64,000 nt of DNA from Saccharum officinarum (lineage: Eukaryota; Streptophyta; Magnoliopsida; Poales; Poaceae): assembly GCA_020631735.1 (NCBI GenBank), contig CM036158.1:80839447-80903446 (forward strand), written 5' to 3'. Every line of letters begins with the position of its first letter. The first letter of the stretch is position 1. This document shows, piece by piece, positions 10,436 to 23,321 of the stretch. Both the position numbers and the translations under genes were made by a program. The notes beneath the pieces are model-generated. The model did not search any database. It was not told where the DNA came from and saw only the letters and a list, made by a program, of their open reading frames with translations.

Positions 10436-13305
10436 TGTAACACCCCAGGTGTTATAGTGCTAATTAATCTGCCATGTCATCATAATGCATTGCAAAGCAT
10501 CCCTGTTAGGTTAACCTTGTTATGCATCAACTAAAACAAGTTTACTTATCTAGGTTGAATGTGTTTCTCAGTGGTGTGCTCTGAACCCGAAAACCCTAAT
10601 TTTTAATACCACCGCAAATGCTTAGTCCATGCCCTACGTAATTTGAGGTGTGCGACTATGTTGCACACTAGTGTCAAGTGTAGGGTATGAGATCAAGTAC
10701 AACCTCTAAAATGAAACTCCAAATTTGAGTTTGAATTGGAGTCCCAAAACTTGTCACGAGTTTTCCGATTCGAATTCGAATTCAAAATTGGGGAAAAATG
10801 TAAAAGAATTTTAAAAGCTAATTGGTCAACCAAGAGTGGCATTTGGTCAACCATGTCATGTTGGTCCAAATGATGCCCTTGGGTGAGGTTTTGATCGCTA
10901 AGTAATCACAAATCAAAGTAGCAACAAATTCCAATTTAAAAATTCCTCCGAAAACCCTAAATTTTAAAACCCTGTTTTACCCCTTTTGAAATAATTCAAA
11001 ATCTAAGCAAAATTTGGGAAAAAGTTCAAAACCAAGTTTGTAGAACTTTTCAAGGGCTACAACTTTAGTGTTTTGAGTTTTCAAAGTTTTAGTGTAAAAT
11101 GTGGAGCAATTTTGAAAATAAACAAATTTTAGATTTAACTTATTTTTGTCCCCAAACTAAGATTTCAAAATGGAGGCAGAATTTGAAAAAGTTTTGAACA
11201 GCAAAGTTGTAGGTCTGGTCAAGATATACAACTTTGATGTTTGGAGATTTTGAAGTTTCAATATAAAATCAAAAGTAATTTCTAAATTACCAAATCTGAA
11301 AATTGTGTTCCCTTTTGAATTTAAACTCAAATTTCAAAATCCAGTGAGAATTTGAAAAAGTGTTCAATACAAAACTTGTAGAGCTTGAAATTCTCAAGAT
11401 TTCATAGATTGGAAGTTTTTCAAGTTGTTACATGAATTTGAGAGTAATTTTAGAAAGCAGTTTGAAAATTCAAATTGGGGGGGCAGCTACAGTGCACCGA
11501 CGAATCACCGCCGGCCACCGCGCGGCATGGGCGCCGGCGAGACGCTGGACGGCTTCGGCCAGCTTCCACGGCCTTCGCGTGCGGTCGAGAACGCCAGCGC
11601 GACGACGCGAGCAGTGCAGCTCTATAGCCACGACCGTCGTCTATAAATACGTCGAGGTCACAGTGATGTTTTCCGGTTTCACCATCGCCGCCGCCACCGT
11701 CCTCATTTCTCCGGCCAAATTCGCCCTTCCTGCTCCACCGCATCCATCTCCATCTCGCCAATCATTCCGCCATCACCTTGCGAACCTATTGCGCCTCTTG
11801 GTGTAGATGCTACCACTCAGGATCGCCGGGGAACCGTCGTCTTCCACCTCGGGTCGCCGCCGTCCCGGTTGAACCCCGCCACCGTGGCTAGCCGCCTCCA
11901 GAGCCTCTCAGCTTCAACCGATCACTCCTTCGTGATCGTGGTACACCCCTGATACTCCCTGACCACTCGCTTTAATCGCTACCGCGTTGTACCGATGAGT
12001 CACCGGTCACCGTGGCCGTCGAGCCGCCACCGTCGTCGGTGAGCTGTCGCCGGAGCTCGAGCCATGGTGTTTAGTAGCAAAATGGAACCGTGGGGTCGTG
12101 TAGATGGTGATGGTGGAGTCGGTTTGTCGACCGAGGCATCGGTCACCGGCCAGCCACCGCGGGAGAGAGCGCGGGCACACGGGAGCGAGCGGGCGAGCGG
12201 GAGGAAGGCGATGACAGGTGGGACCGCGCTGTCAGAGTGAGATAGAGGGAGAGGCAGACGCGCGCGCGTGAGGCAGGCCGCCTGCTGGGCCGCGCGGCTG
12301 GGTCGAGCGCGTGCGGGCGCGGGCGTGCGCGAGCGGGCCGTCTAGTTGGGCCGGACCGCAGGAGAAAGGAAGAATCGGACCGATTTCGTTTTTGTTTTTC
12401 TTTTTCAAATAAATGAATAGTTTAGTTATTTGTTTATTTCTTTAAAAATTGTGTAGAGTTCCAAAATTCTTGAAAATTTTTGTGTAGGCTTCTCAATGTA
12501 TAAACTATCTAGAAAAAATGTTAAATGCTGAATTTGAATACTTTGTGCAGTATAATTAATTAGTTCTAATAAAGATTAAATGCAACGTCCATGAATTTTA
12601 ATAATTAATTTATTAATCCAAAAATGATGAAATTTATTATGACACTGTTATAAATCATTCTTAATCTATAGAAAAAGTTTGAGCTTGATTAGGTAAAATT
12701 TGATTAACTTCTAATTATGTCCTAATTATTTAAATAATAAATAAATGTTAATTTGAGAACTTTAAGAGTTGTGTGCCTTTTTGATTGAGTGATGTCCTTA
12801 GGTCACTACCCTTTTGTGATCTTTGGCACCTTAATTCCATGTTTGAGCTAGTTAGTAACTTGTTAGGTTAAAAGCTGGTATCGCTGGAATCGTCGCTACT
12901 AGTTAGTAGGTTTTCAGTTTGCGACTGTACCGCGAAGGAAGTTGTACTCCAGTCGTAACTCGTAGCATGTTATCATCAAGCATCATGTTTATCATCGAGC
13001 ATCATGTTAAAGCATGTTATGTGTTCGTGTAGTCTCCGCTTTCGAAGAAGTCGAAGCCGTCGAGCCAGTTTCCGGAGAAGAGCGATCGTCGGTGGGTTTC
13101 GGACCTGACGTTGGAGTTCTCGGGTCTGAGTCAGTCATCATGTCCGAGCAAGGCAAGCCCCGGTGCATTTAAACCCTACCTTGAATTTTACAAATGTTTT
13201 ATTATTTATAATATGGTTTACTGCATTAAGTAATTACGAGTTGAGTGATAACCCAATTGCTGCATTATCATCCTTGATTATTGTGATATCAACCTTGATA
13301 CCTGT
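10436..13305. mobile_element. Second long gypsy-type LTR, truncated
   Basis: It begins TGTAACACCCCAGGTGTTATAG and is related to the solo LTR at 3860. Both have 'taattaatctgcc/attagcctc...cataatgcat' near the start, a GC-rich island in the middle (here 11490-12370) and the segment around GGCAAGCCCCGG (13150). The sequence stops at 13305, where the Sirevirus LTR of element 1 begins, at a point corresponding to about 7370 in the first copy. The remainder does not appear on the far side of element 1 (39929 on), so it is not simply interrupted. The open frames on both strands in the island are weak and unlike any protein I know. Confidence 0.65.
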
Positions 13306-14224
13306 TGTAAGGTCCTAGATGGCTAGAGGGGGGTGAATAGCCTATTAAAAATTCTACAAGAACCACTAAGCAAACTTGTTAGAATAACAAACGGCGTAAA
13401 GCGAGTTTTGCTTAGCCTACGGTTGTGATGCAAGCCTCCTATCCACAAGTCTAGTAGATTATGATCTCTAGTTCACACAAGAGCTATGTCACTAATATTA
13501 CACTAGTGAGCAAGCTAACAATTACTAGCAAGGGCTACCACTAGAGCTACACAAGATAACTAGTAAATATAAATGCGAGAGATAGGATTGTGAATCTTAT
13601 ACCGACGGTGGAGTAAAGATGTTGCCAATCACCAAGATGATATACAATCAATCAATATTGACAACAACACAATATGGAGACCAATCACCGGGAGACAAGA
13701 GACACAATATTTTTGTTCACCCGGTGTTCACTTGTGCACCGACAAGCTACGTCACCGGTTGTGTCGACCAACACTTAGATGGTTCCTCGGTGCGACCCTC
13801 AAGTCACTTGCCCCTCAAGGCACGCCCCGCAAGGCACCGCAAGACACCACTCTCAAGTGAGGTAACTCAATGACACGCGCAATTTACTAGAGTTGCTTTT
13901 GGCGTCCCGCCGAGGAAAGCACACGAACCTCTTACAATCAACCGGAGGTGGCCAAGAACAATCACCTTCTCTTGCCAACGCCTCCAACAATCTCCAAGCC
14001 GGCTAGGAGCGGTACTCTCCAAGAGTAACAAGAAATCCACCGGCTAAACCACCCACAAGTGCCACTAGATGCCCTCAAGCTATGCAATGCACTTTGGGAT
14101 CACTCAATCTCACTTATGATTTGCAATCACTCAAGAGAGATGAGTGGGAGGAGATGTTCTAGCTCAAAGGATGCACAAGAGTGTTAGAAATGCCAAGTCC
14201 ATACCCCAAGGGCCGGCCAACGAG

Positions 14225-14233
14225 TATTTATAA
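14225..14233 (-). promoter_or_regulatory. TATA box in the 3' LTR of element 1
   Basis: tatttataa on the plus strand is TTATAAATA on the minus strand, just downstream (in element sense) of the CCGG-rich array, as in the other Sirevirus LTRs here. Confidence 0.6.
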
Positions 14234-14279
14234 GCATCCCATCCAAATAGAGCCGTTATACCCCTTCACTGGGTTCTGT

Positions 14280-14870
14280 CGGGATGACCGGACGCTCCGG
14301 TCATAACTGACCGGACGCGCTCAACCGCGTCCGATCCTCCAACGGTCACTGCGCCAACGGTCAAACCCCATGACCGGACGCGCCTCTCAAAACGACCGGA
14401 CGCGCTCAACCGCGTCCGATCCTCCAACGGTCACTGACCCTCAACGGTCAAACCAACGACCGGACGCGCCCTAGGCAACGACCGGACGCGCCTGTCAAAC
14501 GACCGGACGCGCTGCTTCGAACGACCGGACGCGCCGATCCGCACAGCACCCGCGCCCGCGAAACAACGACCGGACGCGCCCCTCGCGACGACCGGACGCG
14601 ACAGTGCCCGCGTCCGGTGTGAGTCCAGTAAGCTCCTTTAACGATCGGACGCGTCCGATCGTGTGTGACCGGACGCGCCCCGCGTCCGATCGTCCTCTGC
14701 GAACCTCAGTTCTTCTCTGGTGCATGACCGGACGCGCCGGTCCCGCGAGTGACCGGACGCGCCGGTTGCAAACCCTAGCACCCGCGCGCCTGACACCGCG
14801 CTGTACTGACCGGACGCGCCGGTCATACCGAGACCACGTCCGGTGCAGCGTCCGGTCACCTCAGTGACCC
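14280..14870. repeat. CCGGACGCG/CGCGTCCGG motif array (element 1 3' LTR)
   Basis: Short units of the form gaccggacgcg recur, with the reverse-complement form cgcgtccggtc mixed in, giving many local palindromes. The array lies upstream of the TATA box in element sense. It is not a CRISPR array: units are about 10 bp, spacing is irregular, and both orientations occur. Confidence 0.8.
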
Positions 14871-15640
14871 TGTTCACCTCTGTTTCTTTTCCGACTTCCG
14901 GCGTAGTGGAAAATAGGCATTTCATTTCCCCGAAATCGCCTGAATCCCGCGCTCGCACGCTCGGCGGGAGGGAGAGAGGAACCCAAACCCCTCTCTACCC
15001 GCAAACCACAGCGCGACCAACGCCACCTTTGCAAATGTGCCAACACCATCAAGTGTACATCTCCATGTGCTTGTGTGTTAGCTTTTTCTCAATCATTTTC
15101 AAAGGTTTTCCAATTAGCTCACTAGGCCCTACATGCAATGCACTTCATGAATTCACCTAGTGGCACCCGTGCATCGAATAACCGATAAGACTTCCCCTCT
15201 TAATAGTTCGGCTATCGATCCTAAACCACTCACACCCTCTATGGTGTCTTGAGTGTAAAACAAAATGGCCCTATGGTTATACCTTTGCCTTGAGCCCATT
15301 TTGTTTCTCCAAATGATATGATCCACTTCAAATCATCACATGACCATCTTGATCCATCGACCTTGACTTCACTTGCTCTTCACCGTTGCATCGGTCCATC
15401 GGCGCCAAGTCTTGCTCAAGCTTCACCATCGCATGGTCCTTCGCTTCGAAGCCTCGACTTACCCTTCACCTTCACAACCGGTCCATCGAGCCAAGCCCCA
15501 TCTTGGTCTTCATCATCTTGGTCATATGAATCAATGTCATGTATCATATTCAATGACCACCTTTATCTAAATCATCCACTTAGATACAAAGGTTAGTCCT
15601 AGGTTTCATCAATTAGCCAAAACCAAACTAGGGACTTTCA

Positions 15641-16834
15641 ATCTCCCCCTTTTTGGTAATTGATGACAACCCTCACAAAGATGATTTTGATAATAGAAGT
15701 TTTGAACTTGTCATACTTGTCCAATCATTTTGCTCATAAGTAAAGTTTGGACAATTATCACAAGCTCGGTTTTGGTAGTATTAGCTCCCCCTACATATGT
15801 GCATAGAGTTTGGATTGAAAGCTTTGCACATATGCATGGATAGAAGTGTTGGGAGAGTAATTCTACCAAAATGATGCTAAGGTGTAAGAAATGGACCTTT
15901 GAAGCGTGATACCAATCGGAGTTGCCTTTTACACCATCCTTAGCATCATGAAGTAACTAGACATCCATCAAAACTCAAGAACCCCGTGAGATCAACATTA
16001 TATGCAAAGGTTCTTGGACCACTTGTAAAGCTAACCACTTGTAAAGCTTTAGGCATGTCTAGATACCACAAGTAAACTATTCCTATGCATGCTAGTAGAT
16101 CATTTCATCATCCAAGTTCTATACTAGCATTGCACCACACAAGCATGTATATTAAATTTAAATACATGTGCAATGAGCAAGTCATATGAGAATGCACAAA
16201 CAAATGAAACAACTTTGTTTATGAGCTTGCTCCCCATACTTGTGTGCATCAACAAATTTTATTTACCCCTTTATCAAGTTGAATCATCTTTTCTCATCAT
16301 AAATTTTATTTACCCCTTTATCAAGTTGAATCATCTTTTTCTCTCCCCTTTGTCAACAACTTACCCAAAAAGGGATCAAATTGTGGAGAGAAGGAAAAGT
16401 GTTTGATGGAGTAGATTGAAATTAATTCGATACCACATGTAAGGTTAAAAAAATTTATCAAATTTGGTTTAACCTAGAATACTTGCCAAAGATATTTAAT
16501 TCGATTTGAACCAAAGACAAGCTTCTTCACTCCTCAAAATAAGGGTTATCTTGCCTATGTTGAATTAAACATTTATAGCGAATCTTCTAGATTCAACACT
16601 AGGTTTACAAGCTCACAAACATGTCATATGCCACCACTAGACCAAAATAAGCATAGAAGCAATAGTGGTAACATATATCCATCAAATTCATTTGATTTAT
16701 CATGAATGCTTATGCATACCACTTATTATGTCTACATGCTCTATCAAGTCCTTAGCATAGGATGAAAGACATGTCAATCAATTTTACCTTGCAATGTCGA
16801 AGGAGAGGCATGTCAATAAGTGGGTGGGGTGCAT
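15641..16834 (-). other. Non-coding 3' tract with several polypurine tracts
   Basis: This lies between RNase H and the 3' LTR. The polypurine tract next to the LTR is the complement of 15641-15656 (tctccccctttttgg). Further pyrimidine runs (purine on the element strand) lie near 15785, 16228 and 16340. No envelope-like reading frame is visible. Multiple polypurine tracts have been described as a Sirevirus feature. Confidence 0.6.
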
Positions 16835-17374
16835 TCAACTCATGTTTGAGAAATCAAGAATGTTCAATTCATTCCTTAGCTTGCAAAACCTCTTTTCATC
16901 AAGTGGCTTAGTGAGAATATCGGCAAGTTGATCATCGGTGCCAACACTTTCAATGGCAATATCTCCCTTTTGTTGATGATCTCTAATGAAATGGTGTCTT
17001 ATGTCAATATGCTTTGTTCTTCCATGTTGAACCGGGTTTTGTATCATCTTGATTGCACTCTCATTATCACATAGCAACGGCACATTCTTGAAGTTGAGGC
17101 CATAATCCTTCAAAGTTGATTTCATCCATAGCAATTGTGCACAACAACTCCCCGCACTCACATATTCGGCTTCGGCGGTAGAGATTGCCACACTATTTTG
17201 TTTCTTTGAGGACCATGACACAAGTGATCTTCCAAGTAATTGACATGTGCCACTTGTGCTCTTTCTATTGATCTTGCAACCCCCATAGTCGGAGTCTGAA
17301 TATCCAATCAATTCAAACTTTGACCCCTTGGGATACCATAGTCCAACATTTCCTGTTTGCTTCAAGTACCTCAA
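16835..17374 (-). pseudogene. RNase H domain of Sirevirus element 1
   Basis: The 179-residue open stretch begins inside the RT/RNase H linker (MRYLKQTGNVGLWYPKGSKF) and covers the domain: ELIGYSDSDYGG, STAEAEYVSAGSC, CDNESAIKM, TKHIDIRHHFIRDH and the ADILTKPLDEKRF end. It is itself intact but sits one frame away from the RT-containing frame upstream, from which it is separated at 17371-17374. The role would be removal of genomic RNA during reverse transcription. Confidence 0.9.
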
Positions 17375-19095
17375 TATTCTTTTGCCGCCGTGAGATGACT
17401 TTCTCTAGGTGAGGCTTGATATCTAGCACACATGCAAACACTAAACATGACATCCGGCCTTGATGCGGTGACATAGAGTAGACTTCCAATCAAAGACCGA
17501 TATTCCTTTTGATTCACCATTTTGCCATCAAGATCACTATCCAAATTGCCATTTGTGCCCATTGGAGTTGAAATTGGCTTTGCATCTTGCATTCCAAACT
17601 TCTTCAACATGTCCCTTATGTATTTCCCTTGACTCACAAATGTCCCATTCTTCAATTGCTTGACTTGGAGACCAAGGAAGTAGCTAAGTTCACCAATCAT
17701 AGACATTTCAAACTCTTTGGCCATCATAGCACCAAATTCTTCACAATAAGCTTGATTGGTTGATCCAAAGATGATGTCATCAACATATATTTGTACTATG
17801 AATAGATCATTTCCAATCTTCTTGGTGAATAGAGTAGTATCAACCTTGCCCATTTTGAATCCCTTAGAGAGAAGGAAATCCCTTAGCCTCTCATACCATG
17901 CTCTAGGTGCTTGCTTTAAGCCATATAAAGCCTTCTTCAACTTGTACACATAGTTGGGTTTCTTGTCATCTTCAAATCCGGGCGGTTGCTCAACAAATAC
18001 TAACTCATTGATGATCCCATTGAGAAATGCACTTTTGACATCTATTTGATATAGTTTGATATTGTGTGCACAAGCATAAGCTAATAGAATCCTTATTGCC
18101 TCCAATCTTGCCACGGGAGCATATGTCTCATCATAGTCAAGACCTTCAACTTGAGTGTAACCTTGAGCAACTAGTCTTGCTTTGTTTCTCACTACAATGC
18201 CATCTTGATCTTGCTTGTTTTTGAACACCCACTTGGTTCCAATCACATTGTAGTCATTTGGCCTTTCTATCAACTCCCAAACATCATTTCTTGTAAAATT
18301 ATTTAGTTCTTCTTGCATAGCCATAATCCAATCGGCATCCCTCAAAGATTCTTCTATCTTCTTTGGTTCTATGGTTGACACAAATGATGCATGCTCACAA
18401 AACATAGTCAATCTTGATCTTGTTTGCACACCACTTCTAATATCACCAATAACACTATCAATGGGGTGATCTCTTGCAACATGTTGTGGTTGGAGTACTT
18501 GCACTTGATTGCTTGAGCTTGGTTGATCACTTGATGTATCTTGATGAGATGAACTAGCACCTTGATCTAGCACTTGAGAGTCACTAGCTAGCTTGAATGG
18601 AGAATTGAGCACTTGATCTTTATCATCATCTTGAATATCAATAACTTGCTTTGCTCTAATGTCCCCAATGTCCATGTTCTTCATTGCTTCCACCAATAGA
18701 GTTCCACTAACATCATCTAGATTCTCTTCTTCATCTTGTGACCCATTGGTTTCATCAAATTGCACATCATGGACTTCTTCTAGAATGCCATTTGAGTTGT
18801 TCCAAACTCTATAAGCTTTGCTTGTAGTTGAATAACCAAGTAGGAACCCCTCATCACATCTTTTGTCAAACTTCCCCAATCTAGTGCCCTTCTTCAAGAT
18901 ATAGCATTTGCAACCAAACACCCTAAAGTAAGAAATATTGGGCTTTCTTCCATGAAGTAACTCATATGGGGTCTTCTCTAGCAATGGATGACAATATAGT
19001 CTATTGATGTAGTAGCAAGCGGTATTGATTGCTTCATCCCAAAATGATTGACTCACATTGTACTCATGAAGCATTGATCTAGCCATATCAAGCAA
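17371..19095 (-). pseudogene. Integrase C-terminus and reverse transcriptase of element 1
   Basis: A 574-residue frame begins in the integrase core C-terminus ([31 protein letters not shown]). It passes through an acidic, glutamine/serine-rich linker and then the [51 protein letters not shown] and the catalytic [12 protein letters not shown]. All standard RT blocks are present. The frame ends at the RNase H junction by a shift. This part belongs to the segment left of the assembly gap. Confidence 0.9.
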
Positions 19096-19115
19096 TGTTC
19101 TATTCTTCCTCTCAA

Positions 19116-20327
19116 CTAGGCCATTTGATTGTGGAGTGTACTTGCCGAGAATTGATGTCCAATACCATAATGATCACAAAGTTCTTCAATTCTTGTATTC
19201 TTGAACTCACTTCCATTGTCACTTCTCACTTTCTTGATTCTAATCTCAAACTCATTGTGAACTCTAGTGAGAAATGTCTTGAAGGTGTCAAACACTTCAC
19301 TTTTGTCACTAAGAAAGAATACCCATGTGAATCTTGTGAAGTCATCCACTATGACAAAGCCATACTTGTTGCCGCCTATGCTTGTATATGTTGTTGGTCC
19401 AAATAGATCCATGTGCATCAACTCAAATGCTTTGCATGTGCTCATTGTACTCTTCTTTGGATGTGAGCTTCCAACTTGCTTCTCGCTTGACATGCACTAC
19501 AAAGCTTATTCTTCTCAAATTCAACATCTTTCAAACCATTGACAAGATTGTGAGTTGTAAGCTTCTTCAATTGTTTCATGCCAACATGACCAAGCCTTCT
19601 ATGCCAAAGCCAACCCATGCTTGATTTGGAGACTAAGCAAGTTGTTAAAGAGGTTTCTTTGCATTGAAGTCAACTAGGTAGAGATTCTCATATCTAAAGC
19701 CCTTGAATGCCACATTTGAACCATCCACACTAATAACTTCCACATCATCAACCCCAAAGATGCATTTGTAGCCTAGATCACATATTTGTGCCACGGATAG
19801 AAGATTGAAATCCAAACTTTCAACTAGCAACACATTTGAGATACTCATGTCATTTGATATTGCAATCTTGCCCAAGCCAATAACCTTGCCTTTCTCTTGT
19901 TTTGCCAAATGTGATAGAATCAACACCACTATCATTGTCATTGATTGAGTAACATTCTTGATGTACCGGTCATGTGTTGAGTGCACCCACTATCAATAAT
20001 CCAGATGCCTTCCTCCGGCTTTGTAATTGACCTACAGCAAATCAATGAAGCTTAGGTACCCATTTTTGCTTGGGTCCTTGTAGGTTAGTAACTAAGCTCT
20101 TTGGTACCCAAATAGCCTTCTTCTTTGGGCCCACAATTGGATGTACCAACAAACTTAGCTTGCACACCCTTCACACCCTTGGTAAGCACATAGCAAGAAT
20201 CAAAAGCGTATAGCATTAACAAGGTTCTTGATTTGGTTCTTTTTATTGCAATTATGCTCTAGGTGCCCAACTTGCTTACATCTATTGCAAAACCGACCAT
20301 TGCCCTTCACAAAGCTAGGCTTTGGAG
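19116..20327 (-). pseudogene. Protease/integrase and gag tail, left copy at the gap
   Basis: In element sense, 20327 is in the second zinc-knuckle part of gag. 19986-19645 covers the protease/pre-integrase stretch ([20 protein letters not shown]). 19493-19116 covers the integrase core ([42 protein letters not shown]). One base lost near 19147 shifts the frame just before the glutamate-containing block, and further breaks separate the pieces. The same region recurs right of the gap at 20428-22013 with several percent difference. Confidence 0.85.
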
Positions 20328-20427
20328 NNNNNNNNNNNNNNNNNNNNNNNNNNNNNNNNNNNNNNNNNNNNNNNNNNNNNNNNNNNNNNNNNNNNNNNNN
20401 NNNNNNNNNNNNNNNNNNNNNNNNNNN
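20328..20427. other. Assembly gap of 100 N
   Basis: Exactly 100 unknown bases. Such a fixed length is normally a placeholder between contigs of unknown distance, so order, orientation and identity of the two sides are not proven. Confidence 0.98.
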
Positions 20428-21660
20428 CTAGACCCATTGGTTTCATCAAATTGCACATCATGGACTTCTTCTAGAATGCCACTTGAATTGTTCCAAACTC
20501 TATAAGCTTTGCTTGTAGTTGAATAACCAAGTAGAACCCTCATCACATCTCTTGTCAAACTTTCCAATCTAGTGCCCTTCTTAAGATATAACATTTGTAA
20601 CCAAACACCCTAAAGTAAGAAATATTTGGCTTTCTTCCATGAAGTAGCTCATATGGGTCTTCTCTAGCAATGGATGACAATATAGTCTATTGATGTAGTA
20701 GCAAGCAGTATTGATTGCTTCATCCAAAAATGATTGACTCACATTGTACTCATGAAGCATTGATCTAGCCATATCAAGCAATGTTCTATTCTTTCTCTCA
20801 ACTAGGCCATTTGATTGTGGAGTGTACTTGGCCGAGAATTGATGTCCAATGCCATAGTGATCACAAAGTTCTTCAATTCTTGTATTCTTGAACTCACTTC
20901 CATTGTCACTTCTCACTTTCTTGATTCTAATCTCAAACTCATTGTGAACTCTGAGAAAGGTCTTGAAGGTGTCAAACACTTCACTTTTGTCACTAAGAAA
21001 GAATACCCATGTGAATCTTGTAAAGTCATCCACTATGACAAAACCATACTTATTACCACCTATGCTTGAGTATGTTGTTGGGCCAAATAGATCCATGTGC
21101 ATCAAATCAAATACTTTGCATGTGCTCATTGTACTCTTCTTTGGATGTGAGCTTCCAACTTGCTTCCCGGCTTGACATGCACTACAAAGCTTATTCTTCT
21201 CAAATTCAACATCTTTCAAACCATTGACAAGATGGTGAGTTATAAGCTTCTTCAATTGTTTCATGCCAACATGACCAAGCCTTCTATGCCAAAGCCAACC
21301 CATGCTTGATTTGGAGATTAAGCAAGTTGTCAAAGAAGTTTCTCTAGCATTGAAGTCAACTAGGTAGAGATTCTCATATCTAAAGCCCTTGAATGCCACA
21401 TTTGAACCATCCATACTAATGACTTCCACATCATCAATCCCAAAGATACATTTATAACTAAGATCACATATTTGTGCCACGGATAGAAGATTGAAATCCA
21501 AGCTTTCAACTAGCAACACATTGGAGATACTCAAATCATTTGATATTGCAATCTTGCCCAAGCCAATAACCTTGCCTTTCTTGTTATTGCTAAATGTGAT
21601 AGAATCAACACCACTATCATTGTTATTGATTGAGTCAAACATTCTTGATGTACCGGTCAT
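20428..21660 (-). pseudogene. Protease and integrase, right copy at the gap
   Basis: The 359-residue frame 21660-20581 begins in the protease/spacer (MTGTSRMFDSINNNDSGVDS) and goes through the zinc-binding pre-integrase part ([24 protein letters not shown]). It then covers the integrase core with all three acidic positions visible: HMDLFGP, SDNGSEF and NGLVERKNRT. 20580-20428 repeats the sequence at 18740-18890 with small deletions that break the frame. This copy is better preserved than the one left of the gap in the integrase core. Confidence 0.88.
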
Positions 21661-21728
21661 GTGTTGAGTGCACCCACTATCAATAATCTAATGCCTTCCT
21701 CCGGCTTTGTAATTGACCTACAATCAAA

Positions 21729-23297
21729 TCAATGAAGCTTAGGTACCCATTTTTGCTTGGGTCCTTGTAGGTTAGTAACTAAGCTCTTTGGTACCCAAAT
21801 AGCCTTCTTCTTTAGGCCAACAATGGGTGTACCAACAAACTTAGCTTTCACACCCTTCACACTCTTGGTAAGCACATAGCAAGAATCAAAAGGTATAGCA
21901 TTAACAAGGTTCTTGCTTTGGTTCCTTTTATTGCAATTATGCTCTAGGTGCCCAACTTGCTTGCATCTATTGCAAAACCGACCATTGCCCTTCACAAAGC
22001 TAGGCTTTGGAGTTACAAAGGTCGACTTGCCTTTCTTGGGGGTGTAGCCCAATCCCTCTTTGTTAAGAGAGAACCTTTGGCTACCCAAGCACTTAAGCAA
22101 GCGGGCATCACCACCATAGGCCTTGCCTAGGACGTGAGTGAGCTCATCCACCTCTCTCTTGAGAGTCTCATTCTCAACCATTAGTGAGGCATCACAAGTG
22201 AAACCATCACTAGTAGAGGAGGTAGAGTCGGTGGTGGTGGATGAAGAGCTACAAGAAGGGTTAGCATTTGACATGATGATAGGTTCATAAGAGGATTCAT
22301 CAATTATATCACATGTAACACCTATATCACATGATACAACAACCTCCTTCTTTGCTTGTTGCTCAAGTAGCAATGAGTGAGCTTTTTCTAGTTTGGAATG
22401 AGCCTTACCAAGATCCTCATGGTCTTCCACTAGACTCTCATGAGTGGTCTTAAGCTCACTAAGAACTTTCTCAAGTATTGCTACTTTCATTGAAAGCTTC
22501 TTACACTTCTTGTCCTTGGTAATAGCTATGTCTCTAGTTTGTTGCATCAAGTCATATAGTTGTTCTTTAGTTGGTTCATCATCATCATTTTCATTATCAT
22601 TATCATTATCACTATCATGAACATATTCCATTTCACTTTCATCATCACTCTCATCATATAATACCTTAGTTTCTTTGGCCATGAAGCATGAAGAGGATGA
22701 ATCAAATAGTGATGGCTTCTTGTTGATAGCAATGGAAGCAAAAGCCTTGTTGGATGATTCTTCTTCTTCTTCTTCTTCACTTTCCCAAGTAACCACATAG
22801 GCTCCATTCTTGCCTTTCTTGAAAGTCATCTTGGCTTCTCTCTTTTTCTTCTCAAACTTGCCCCTCTTGTTGTTCTTCTTCTTATCATAGGGACATTCGG
22901 CTTGAAGATGTTCGGTGCTATCACAATTGAAGTACTTCCTTTGTTGCTCATTGCTCTTAAAATTATCATTTTTCTTTTTGAAGCCTCTTCTCTTAATGAA
23001 CATGTGACCTATTTTCTTGACTATAAGAGCAAATGCCTCATCATCAATTTTAAAATCTTTATCTTCATTATTATCTTCTTCTTCTCCAATGATGGTAGCT
23101 TTGCCCTTGGAGGAGATGGCCTTGAATGCCACGGTCTTCTTCTTCTTTTCTTCCTCCTTCTCCTTCTCATCGGCATCTTGATCATACTTATCATATGTCA
23201 ATACCTCACCAAGCAAATCATTTGGCTTTATTACATCAAGCACATCTCTTTGTAGCATCATGATCAATATTTTGAATCTTCTTGGTAAGCTCAACAA
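21729..23297 (-). pseudogene. Gag C-terminal part of element 1
   Basis: The 522-residue frame is lysine/glutamate-rich. The first zinc knuckle reads YFNCDSTEHLQAEC, so its first cysteine is replaced by tyrosine; the second (FCNRCKQVGHLEHNC) is intact. Between them lie an acidic run, a probable coiled coil (LEKVLSELKTTHESL) and a serine/threonine-rich stretch. The end, VPKSLVTNLQGPKQKWVPK, is the conserved Sirevirus gag tail. The N-terminal part of gag lies in a separate frame at 23322-23771. The protein would form the particle shell and bind RNA. Confidence 0.88.
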
Positions 23298-23321
23298 GAA
23301 CTTGTGGCAAAAATCTTGGTC

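Larger units (their letters stand above)
13306..15640 (-). repeat. 3' LTR of Sirevirus element 1
   Basis: The plus strand reads TGTAAGGTCCTAGATGG...GGGACTTTCA, so on the minus strand it is TGAAAGTCCC...CCTTACA. At 2335 bp it has the same landmarks as the 5' LTR at 23844: the GGGGGGTGAATAGCC tail, a TATA box, and a GC-rich array of CCGGACGCG motifs at about 14280-14870. By eye the two LTRs differ by roughly 6-8%, which is old for a pair from one insertion. Confidence 0.85.

Noticed and set aside
14495..15160. Several frames rich in DRTR/GRVRS phrases, also at 24900-25214, 26408-26963, 34887-35572, 36027-36362, 37329-37772 and 38438-38944
   Set aside because: They are translations of the CCGGACGCG motif arrays in Sirevirus LTRs. 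The repeated peptide follows the DNA motif in any frame.
15641..16834. Envelope-like gene between RNase H and the 3' LTR of the Sireviruses
   Set aside because: Some Sireviruses have one, but here and at 33278-34362 only short frames are present.
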